Below are positions 15,691 through 21,609 of a stretch of DNA of 21,609 bases, piece by piece; the stretch's first letter is position 1, and every line of letters starts with the position of its first letter. Source of the DNA: an uncultured Chitinophagaceae bacterium (GTDB lineage: Bacteria > Bacteroidota > Bacteroidia > Chitinophagales > Chitinophagaceae); assembly GCA_934502905.1 (NCBI GenBank), contig CAKSVK010000047.1:1-21609 (forward strand), in the 5' to 3' direction. Below the pieces are notes generated by a model that saw nothing but the letters and a program-made list of their open reading frames with translations, searched no databases and was not told the origin of the DNA. A program made the translations under genes and the position numbers.

Positions 15691-18078
15691 ATGGCAGCTC
15701 AAAAGTTTATGTATGTACTGTTTTTCTTATTATCAGGCCTACAGGTTTATTCTCAAAATAATTATGCCATACGGGGAAATGTTAAAAGTGCTGACGGCCC
15801 GTTATCAAACGTCAGCATAGTTGTAAAAGAGGTGGAAAGAGGAACTGTTACGGATACGAAAGGAAATTTTCAACTGGACAGGCTCCCCGCTGGTGTATTG
15901 ACAATTTTAGTAACATATAGCGGATACCATTCACAGGCTCGTGTTATTAATGTTCCGGCGGAAATAAGACAGGCATTGCAATTTGTAATGATTAAGGACG
16001 AGCGTGAGCTTGCAAATGTGCAGGTAACAGCCGTGAATAAAACGAAAGAAGTAAAATCTTCGGGTTTTTCGGTGAATGTAATAGAGACCCGGCAATTTTC
16101 CAATACAACTGCTGATATCAACCAGGTATTAAACCTTACTACGGGAGTTCGTGTCCGCGAGCAGGGAGGACTCGGGTCCAATTTCAATTTTTCTATTAAC
16201 GGATTATCCGGCAAATCGGTTAAATACTTTATCGATGGGGTTCCGACGGAGGTATTGGGAAGCGCTATGTCACTTAACAATATCCCGGTAAACCTTGCTG
16301 AAAGAATAGAGGTATACAAGGGCGTGGTGCCGGTTCATCTTGGATCAGATGCCATGGGAGGGGCTGTTAATATTATTACTTCGGAAAAGCAGTCCAACTA
16401 TCTCGATGTAAGTTACAGCTATGGCTCGTTCAATACCCACAGGTCGTCTTTTACCGGCCAGTATACCCATGAAAAAACAGGGATTATATTAAAAGCTTCA
16501 GCTTTTTATAACTATTCAGATAATAATTACCTGATGAAGGATGTGGAAATACTGGAAGGCGGTACGCGAAAGGGAAACCAGATAACTGATTTAAGTGGCG
16601 CCCAGTTTGTAAAGTCCGATTTGAAGCGGTTTCATGACCATTTTCAGTCTGCAATGGGACAGGTGGAAATAGGGCTTGCTAATAAAACCTGGGCCGATGT
16701 ATTGTTTCTGGGAGTAGGGGCTACAAAAGGAAAACAGGACCTGCAGACAGGTTTTGAGCAGACAATAGTATATGGCAATGTTATGCGAAAAAGTGATGCC
16801 TTTAGTACAACCTTAAGATATAAAAAGGATAATTTGTTCATCAACGGGTTAAATGTTAATGTATTTGCTTCCCATTCCCGGGATAACTATCTGACAGTTG
16901 ATACTTTTTACAGGCAGTACTATTGGGACGGCTATTGGACTACCCGTTCCTCTTCCGAAATGGGAGGCATTAAAAGCCTGAACAGGATGGAGCGTCCTAA
17001 AACATTTGCCCGGATAAATCTGAGTTATCTTATTAACGAGCATCATTCTATCAATTTTAATTATACGTTTGATCGTGTAAAAAACCAGGTATATAACAAG
17101 CTGCAAACAGATAAAGACAACCAGCCTGGCATCTTGAATAAACAAATTGCCGGGGTAGCTTATCAGCAGGAGTTTTTTGATAAAAGGTGGGTGAATACCT
17201 TTTTTGGTAAATATTATGGATTGAACTTAACCACCAATAAATGGATAGATAACGTATACACACAGGTGAATTATCAGCAACCCAATTACGGTTATGGCGT
17301 TGCCAGCAGGATAAAGATACGGGAAGAGCTCGGGGTAAAAATATCTTTTGAAAAAGCTTATCGCCTGCAGGAAGTGGACGAAGTATTTGGCGATGGACTG
17401 AACCTGCAGCCCAACCCGGACCTCCGGCCTGAAAACAGTAATAACCTTAATATAGGTGCGTATTGGGGAAGAACAGTCAAAGAAAAGCATAAGTTATATT
17501 TTGAAGCATCAGGTTTCTATAGAAATGCGGCAGATTTCATTTACCCGGTCCCGGATCAAAGGTCGAAGGCCTTAAAAAATGAAAATAAGGCCAGCGTCAG
17601 GATCACCGGATTGGAAGCAGAGTTACGATACGACTATGCAGGTCTTCTTTCTGTATATGCAAATGCAACTTACCAGAATGCCATCAATACCACGAAGTTT
17701 GGAAATACTGCCTCAAATGTTGCGGAAGCCACCTATCTGAATAAGATACCCAACCAACCCTGGCTATTTGGGAACGCGGGACTTAGTGTGGGGAAAAATG
17801 GATTGTTGGGGAAAGATACACGTTTACAATTTAACTGGTATACACAGTATGTACATTGGTTTTACCTTACCTGGGAAGCTTTCGGAAGCGCAAGCGGTAA
17901 GTCAACCATTCCCGAGCAGCTGATACATAATGCAACGCTTACCTATTCACTGAAAAACGGCCGGTACAATATTTCTGCAGAATGCAAGAACCTGACAGAT
18001 AACCTTGCCTACGATAATTTCAGACTTCAAAAACCCGGGCGGGCATTTTATATGAAGTTCAGGTATTTTCTTCGATAA
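15691..18078 (+). CDS. TonB-dependent receptor, XusA-like (probable ferric-siderophore importer)
   Basis: A 795-residue outer-membrane receptor. There is a Sec signal peptide at 1-21 (ending VYSQ), a carboxypeptidase-regulatory-like domain at about 25-100, a plug at about 125-230 (with INGLSGKSVKYFIDGVPTEV and the conserved LGSDAMGGAVNIIT), then the barrel to the C-terminus. It lacks an STN domain and the SusC signature, and is much shorter than SusC proteins, so it is a conventional metal- or siderophore-type receptor. It is followed after 32 nt by a DUF4374 lipoprotein and then a PepSY membrane protein, the gene order of the Bacteroides xenosiderophore system XusABC. Import of iron bound to a siderophore made by another organism is therefore the best inference. 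Receptor class is certain; ligand moderate. Confidence 0.93.
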   Translation: MAAQKFMYVLFFLLSGLQVYSQNNYAIRGNVKSADGPLSNVSIVVKEVERGTVTDTKGNFQLDRLPAGVLTILVTYSGYHSQARVINVPAEIRQALQFVMIKDERELANVQVTAVNKTKEVKSSGFSVNVIETRQFSNTTADINQVLNLTTGVRVREQGGLGSNFNFSINGLSGKSVKYFIDGVPTEVLGSAMSLNNIPVNLAERIEVYKGVVPVHLGSDAMGGAVNIITSEKQSNYLDVSYSYGSFNTHRSSFTGQYTHEKTGIILKASAFYNYSDNNYLMKDVEILEGGTRKGNQITDLSGAQFVKSDLKRFHDHFQSAMGQVEIGLANKTWADVLFLGVGATKGKQDLQTGFEQTIVYGNVMRKSDAFSTTLRYKKDNLFINGLNVNVFASHSRDNYLTVDTFYRQYYWDGYWTTRSSSEMGGIKSLNRMERPKTFARINLSYLINEHHSINFNYTFDRVKNQVYNKLQTDKDNQPGILNKQIAGVAYQQEFFDKRWVNTFFGKYYGLNLTTNKWIDNVYTQVNYQQPNYGYGVASRIKIREELGVKISFEKAYRLQEVDEVFGDGLNLQPNPDLRPENSNNLNIGAYWGRTVKEKHKLYFEASGFYRNAADFIYPVPDQRSKALKNENKASVRITGLEAELRYDYAGLLSVYANATYQNAINTTKFGNTASNVAEATYLNKIPNQPWLFGNAGLSVGKNGLLGKDTRLQFNWYTQYVHWFYLTWEAFGSASGKSTIPEQLIHNATLTYSLKNGRYNISAECKNLTDNLAYDNFRLQKPGRAFYMKFRYFLR

Positions 18079-18110
18079 CCAACTTTCGTCATTATTATTA
18101 AACTACTACA

Positions 18111-19352
18111 ATGAAACTACGTCATCTTACGGGAAAATTTTTTAGCATAATTGCGATCACAGCTTTATTGATAAGCTGTAAAAAAAATGACAATTCTTCA
18201 CCCACTCCTGATCCGGACCCCGATCCTTCCGGGGAAGAGAGGTTGTATTCTGCTATTTTATGCGTAGGCAGTTGGCCGAATACAGCTTATTATATTGCCA
18301 ATGTGCCTTCGCTGACTGAAGGAACAATTACGGTAAAGGGAAATGGGGCTGAGATGACCGGGAAGGTATATGCGCAGGATATCCTGCAAAAGGATGGTTA
18401 TTATTATCACGCCAACAGCGGAAGCGGACGCCTGGGAAAATACCATGTAGCCAACGGCGCCGTTGTCGTTGATAAGGAAATTCCTTTTACCTGGCTTGAT
18501 TGGGACTCCTATGTGTGGGTAGACGATGGAACTTTTATCATATTCGGATCCGGAAAGAATGAAAGCGAGGTAAACGAAGCGCGTTACGCCATTGTAAAAG
18601 TAGCTGATATGTCGGTAACAACGGGTAAGCTGGCATTCTCCGCACTTCCTTCCGGGTTTACCGGAATCAGAATAGGGGCTGCGGAATATCGTTCGGGTAA
18701 AATTTTTGTAGGCTATCAGTTTGCCTCTGAAGATTGGTCGCTATACCCTGATATGCCGGTTTATCATAAGTTTAACCTGGCTGTGATCAACTACCCGGAT
18801 ATGTCAGTAGAAAAAAACCTGGAAGAATCCCGCTCTACTACTCCGGGCGGCCCGATTGTATATGCCCCCGTTTCTTTTAAGGATGAAAATGAAGATATTT
18901 ATTTTGTGACAGACCCCGTTTTTAACTATGATTATGAAGCTCCCTCTGTGATCTACCGGATCAAAAATGGCGAAACAGAATTAGACGAAAGTTATTTCTT
19001 TAATTTATCTGAAAAGGCTGACAATGGAATGGGCGCTGCCATGTGGTATCTCGGTGGAGGTAAAGCGATCATCCGGACGACAGTAGAAGGTCAGTCGATA
19101 GATGCAGACCATTTTTATTCTCTTGTAAATGTTCAAACAGGCACATTTATAAAAAAGCTGGATTTGCCCGCAGATAAAGGAGAAAGAATGGTGAATGCTA
19201 TAGTAGTGGAAGATGGCAAGGCATATATAGCTGTGAATGCACAAGATAAAGATTATATCTGGGAGTATGACCCGGCAACGGACAAGCTTACTGCCGGTGC
19301 AGAATTTATTGGTGGCATAGACTATATCCTGAGACTGGAAAAAATAAAATAA
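18111..19352 (+). CDS. DUF4374 surface lipoprotein, XusB-like (probable siderophore-binding)
   Basis: A 413-residue lipoprotein. The signal peptide ends in the lipobox LLISC with lipidated Cys23, followed by a low-complexity Asp-Pro linker (residues 32-39) that would hold the domain away from the membrane. The remainder is beta-rich with repeated short strand-turn units (for example FAYSALPSG-like and GGKAIIRTTVEG segments), consistent with a beta-propeller of the DUF4374 family. In Bacteroides thetaiotaomicron the DUF4374 protein XusB captures ferric siderophores at the cell surface for the adjacent receptor XusA. This gene lies 32 nt after a TonB-dependent receptor and just before a PepSY protein, matching that layout. 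Family assignment is fairly sure from pattern and context; the ligand is inferred. Confidence 0.82.
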   Translation: MKLRHLTGKFFSIIAITALLISCKKNDNSSPTPDPDPDPSGEERLYSAILCVGSWPNTAYYIANVPSLTEGTITVKGNGAEMTGKVYAQDILQKDGYYYHANSGSGRLGKYHVANGAVVVDKEIPFTWLDWDSYVWVDDGTFIIFGSGKNESEVNEARYAIVKVADMSVTTGKLAFSALPSGFTGIRIGAAEYRSGKIFVGYQFASEDWSLYPDMPVYHKFNLAVINYPDMSVEKNLEESRSTTPGGPIVYAPVSFKDENEDIYFVTDPVFNYDYEAPSVIYRIKNGETELDESYFFNLSEKADNGMGAAMWYLGGGKAIIRTTVEGQSIDADHFYSLVNVQTGTFIKKLDLPADKGERMVNAIVVEDGKAYIAVNAQDKDYIWEYDPATDKLTAGAEFIGGIDYILRLEKIK

Positions 19353-19370
19353 TTTATCATTAAATGTCTG

Positions 19371-19399
19371 TTCGCCTGGATGTCATACATCCGGGCGAA
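19371..19399 (+). repeat. 13-bp hairpin between the XusB-like and XusC-like genes
   Basis: Arms 19371-19383 (TTCGCCTGGATGT) and 19387-19399 (ACATCCGGGCGAA) pair at all 13 positions, with one U-G wobble and a 3-nt loop. A modest U-rich tail (TCTTCTTT) follows. It lies 18 nt after the lipoprotein stop, where a partial terminator or mRNA-stabilising structure would reduce output of the third gene relative to the first two. Confidence 0.65.
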
Positions 19400-19420
19400 T
19401 CTTCTTTAATATCATCGCTG

Positions 19421-20569
19421 ATGTTGAAAAAGCTGAATGCCTGGGTGCATCTCTGGTTTGGACTGGTGTCCGGAATAATTGTAATTATACTTGGCGTAAC
19501 AGGATGTATCCTGGTGTTTGAGGAAGAATTGAAATATGCATTGTATCCCTGGACCAAAGCAGAACGCCCGGCAGGGGCGGACTATCTTCCACCTTCTGCT
19601 TTGCGTAAGGCCGCTGAGGAAGCGTTACCTGGTTTTAAGCTGGGTACGGTATGGTATAAGGGAGATGATAAAGCTGCATTTTTTTCTGTCAGGGATAGTG
19701 ACTCTCTTATTTATATTAACCCATATACTGCAGACATTACCGGCATCGTTGACCACGAAGATTTTTTTCATTTTATAGATGAAGGGCATCGTAATCTCTG
19801 GCTTCCCCATGATGTAGGGCATCAACTGGTAGGCTGGGGGACCTTCGTGTTTTTTATTTTGCTGATAACCGGCCTGGTACTCTGGTGGCCTAAAAAATGG
19901 AACAAACGGGGTATAGAGCAGGGTTTTAAAATCAAATGGAAAGCAAAATTCAAAAGAGTGAACTATGATCTGCATAACGTATTAGGCTTCTATTCGCTTT
20001 TGATAGCTGTTGTTCTGGCTTATACGGGCTTGATGATGAGTTTTCGCTGGTTCAATAAAAGTGTTTTCTGGCTGGCAGGAGGGGAGGTAAAAGAAAGGTC
20101 ATTTTCTTTCTCCGATACAACAAAGGCAACCAGTTCTTATGTATTGGCAGACCAGGTAGACAGGGCATGGCAAATGGGCCTTACACAGATAGGACAATAT
20201 AATAAACGGGCAATTATAAGTGGCATTCCCGAAAGTATAAAAGATCCGCTTTATATATGTGTGGATATGTATAACTGGGGTTGGAGAGAGGTGTACCTTG
20301 ATCAGCATACCCTGGAGGAATTGCCGCAGACCCAGGCTAAAATGAACGAAGAACCTGTAGCAGTATGGCTGCGAAGAATGAATTATGGATTACATGTCGG
20401 AGAAGTAGGCGGGTTACCCACCAAGATTATTTATTTTTTGGCAAGTTTAATTTGTGCAAGTTTACCGGTTACCGGCTTCCTGGTGTGGTTGGGTAAAAAG
20501 AAAAAGATAAAAAAACAACACCTGCGGAAGACAGGAAAAACACTTATTGCCGTGCAGCCGTTGAACTAG
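19421..20569 (+). CDS. PepSY-domain inner-membrane protein, XusC-like (probable ferric-siderophore reductase)
   Basis: From the ATG at 19421 the protein has 382 residues. An earlier in-frame ATG at 19364 would add 19 residues that merely translate a hairpin, so I reject it. Four hydrophobic helices are seen; in 19421 numbering they lie at about 13-35, 136-156, 186-209 and 334-358, with a PepSY-containing periplasmic region between the first two. Histidines near the helix ends (NAWVHLW, LPHDVGHQLVG, YDLHNVLG, YGLHVGE) are typical of the PepSY-TM family, thought to carry heme and reduce iron. As third gene after receptor and DUF4374 lipoprotein it corresponds to XusC, which would release iron from the imported siderophore by reduction. 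Family is firm; the reductase role is inferred. Confidence 0.9.
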   Translation: MLKKLNAWVHLWFGLVSGIIVIILGVTGCILVFEEELKYALYPWTKAERPAGADYLPPSALRKAAEEALPGFKLGTVWYKGDDKAAFFSVRDSDSLIYINPYTADITGIVDHEDFFHFIDEGHRNLWLPHDVGHQLVGWGTFVFFILLITGLVLWWPKKWNKRGIEQGFKIKWKAKFKRVNYDLHNVLGFYSLLIAVVLAYTGLMMSFRWFNKSVFWLAGGEVKERSFSFSDTTKATSSYVLADQVDRAWQMGLTQIGQYNKRAIISGIPESIKDPLYICVDMYNWGWREVYLDQHTLEELPQTQAKMNEEPVAVWLRRMNYGLHVGEVGGLPTKIIYFLASLICASLPVTGFLVWLGKKKKIKKQHLRKTGKTLIAVQPLN

Positions 20570-20593
20570 GGTTTCTTCTATCCTGTGTAAAAG

Positions 20594-20637
20594 AACCGCA
20601 CGTGGGGACACGTGCAGGAGCGCCTGACTGTCCGGTT
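20594..20637. terminator. Hairpin in the convergent gap, possible terminator of the esterase gene
   Basis: A perfect 7-bp stem (GCACGTG at 20598-20604, CACGTGC at 20609-20615) with a 4-nt loop is bracketed by a possible outer stem AACC (20594-20597) with GGTT (20634-20637). On the minus strand the stem is followed by GGTTCTTTT, a weak terminator tail suited to the esterase gene that ends at 20714. On the plus strand no T-run follows, so it serves the PepSY operon poorly. Confidence 0.4.
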
Positions 20638-20713
20638 GTATACCTTCTTGTAACTTTTGCCTGTTTGTAGATGGTTTTTTCTATTCCTTTACAACTATAA
20701 TCGCAACAACGGC

Positions 20714-21532
20714 TTATTGCCTGTTGAAAAAACGGTGCATAAACAGCAACTGGTATTCTACCGCATTCTGCCAGTATTCCCAGTTATGCACACCCGGACG
20801 GGTAATATAATCATGTGCAATGTTGCGATAAACCATCTGTTCATGCAGCTTTTCATTTACAGCGTAAAAAAAATCGCCGGTGCCGCAGTCTATTACCAGT
20901 GCGAGACTATTAGGCTGAATGAGATGCAGCATATTAATGACGGTATTTTTCTCCCAGCGTTCGGGTGCTGCCGCATAGGTGCCAAGCCTCTTTGCCATAT
21001 CCCAGTTGTGGGGGAAAGGACGGATATCCACGCCGCCGCTCATGCTGCCCGCGGCACCAAATACATCCTGGTGGCGGATGGCCAGGTATAACGCACCATG
21101 ACCACCCATGCTCAGCCCTGTAATGGCACGTCCTTTGTTGGATGGTATGGTTTTATATCGCTGGTCTATCCATTGTACCAGCTCTTTGGACACATAGGTT
21201 TCATATTGAAAAGAGGGATCTGCAGGACTGTCCCAATACCAGCTTCCAAACCCTCCGTCCGGGCAAACAATGATCAGGTTATACCTGTCGGCAATTTTGG
21301 TGATTTCCGGCGCTTTTGTTATCCAGTCTGCATAGTTGCCGCTATAGCCGTGTAAAAGATACACTACCGGTAAAGCCTGTGCCCTGGAAGAATAGCCGTC
21401 TGGTCGGATGACCACCGCTTTGATGTTTTTTTTCATAACTGCGCTATATGTTTCTACGGTATCTGTAACAGCGGCTGCAGCAACAAAATGGAAGACGGTA
21501 AGGATCAAAACGGAAACAATATACTTTTTCAT
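20714..21532 (-). CDS. Secreted alpha/beta-hydrolase esterase (esterase D / PF00756 type)
   Basis: From the ATG at 21532 the protein has 272 residues and a signal peptide of about 20 residues (MKKYIVSVLILTVFHFVAAA). A TTG at 21556 would add eight residues in front of this signal and is less likely. The catalytic triad can be placed: nucleophile Ser141 in GLSMGGHG, Asp220 in CGTGDFF, and His249 in PGVHNWEYW; the early LLHGYSGNYADW gives the oxyanion-hole loop. The family covers feruloyl and acetyl-xylan esterases, S-formylglutathione hydrolases and siderophore esterases (Fes/IroE/BesA type). It is convergent with the XusABC-like genes, so a role in cleaving ester siderophores is conceivable but unproven. 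Fold and catalytic type are certain; substrate is not. Confidence 0.92.
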   Translation of the reverse strand: MKKYIVSVLILTVFHFVAAAAVTDTVETYSAVMKKNIKAVVIRPDGYSSRAQALPVVYLLHGYSGNYADWITKAPEITKIADRYNLIIVCPDGGFGSWYWDSPADPSFQYETYVSKELVQWIDQRYKTIPSNKGRAITGLSMGGHGALYLAIRHQDVFGAAGSMSGGVDIRPFPHNWDMAKRLGTYAAAPERWEKNTVINMLHLIQPNSLALVIDCGTGDFFYAVNEKLHEQMVYRNIAHDYITRPGVHNWEYWQNAVEYQLLFMHRFFNRQ

Positions 21533-21609
21533 GTAAGGCGCTTGGTGAGGGCTCAATATACTGCTTTTTGATCAGTCAGGATGAAAACATCAGCACTACT
21601 ATGTAGAAC

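Noticed and set aside
20585..20637. Minus-strand CCACGTGCGGTTC resembles the 3' half of group II intron domain V.
   Set aside because: The 5' half lacks the AGC triad and does not pair as domain V does, and no intron-encoded reverse transcriptase is nearby.
20657..21091. A 144-codon plus-strand open frame in the last part of the window.
   Set aside because: It is largely antisense to the esterase gene, which has a complete catalytic triad and signal peptide.
1..21609. tRNA or rRNA genes, CRISPR arrays, insertion sequences, prophage or integron attachment sites.
   Set aside because: No cloverleaf-like sequence, spaced direct repeats, transposase, integrase or terminal inverted repeats were seen while reading both strands.

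Overview
The window carries a typical Bacteroidota accessory region, most likely from an environmental Chitinophagaceae-like member. The evidence is a SusC/SusD pair, a FecR anti-sigma factor with the Bacteroidota-specific C-terminal domain (DUF4974 type), a DUF4374 lipoprotein beside a TonB-dependent receptor, no Shine-Dalgarno-like pattern before most starts, and TAnnTTTG-type -7 promoter elements. The species assignment is inference. I see no rRNA, tRNA, CRISPR array, insertion sequence or phage gene.

Left block (1-8245, all minus strand), in transcription order: ECF sigma factor, FecR-like anti-sigma factor, SusC-like receptor with an N-terminal STN signalling domain, SusD-like lipoprotein, and a Tat-exported calcineurin-like metallophosphoesterase that runs off the left edge. 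This is a trans-envelope signalling unit: substrate binding at SusC is relayed by the STN domain to FecR, which frees the sigma factor to transcribe the uptake genes. No glycoside hydrolase is visible; the only enzyme is a phosphoesterase, so a phosphorylated substrate is possible. A good plus-strand terminator sits in the fecR-susC gap, facing the wrong way for every annotated gene, and could end an antisense RNA to the susC leader.

Middle block (8492-15554, plus strand): two paralogous TetR regulators, then a tripartite efflux pump: TolC-family outer-membrane channel, membrane-fusion adaptor and HAE1-type RND permease. A Bacteroidota-type promoter with a 27-bp palindrome overlapping it precedes the second tetR. 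The block closes with a strong rho-independent terminator.

Right block (15620-20569, plus strand): a TonB-dependent receptor, a DUF4374 lipoprotein and a four-helix PepSY membrane protein. This order matches the xenosiderophore-utilisation system XusABC of Bacteroides thetaiotaomicron, so iron-siderophore capture, import and reduction is the best guess. A 13-bp hairpin lies between the second and third genes and probably moves the true start of the third to 19421. Convergent with this set is a secreted alpha/beta-hydrolase esterase (20714-21532, minus), a family that includes siderophore esterases as well as carbohydrate esterases.
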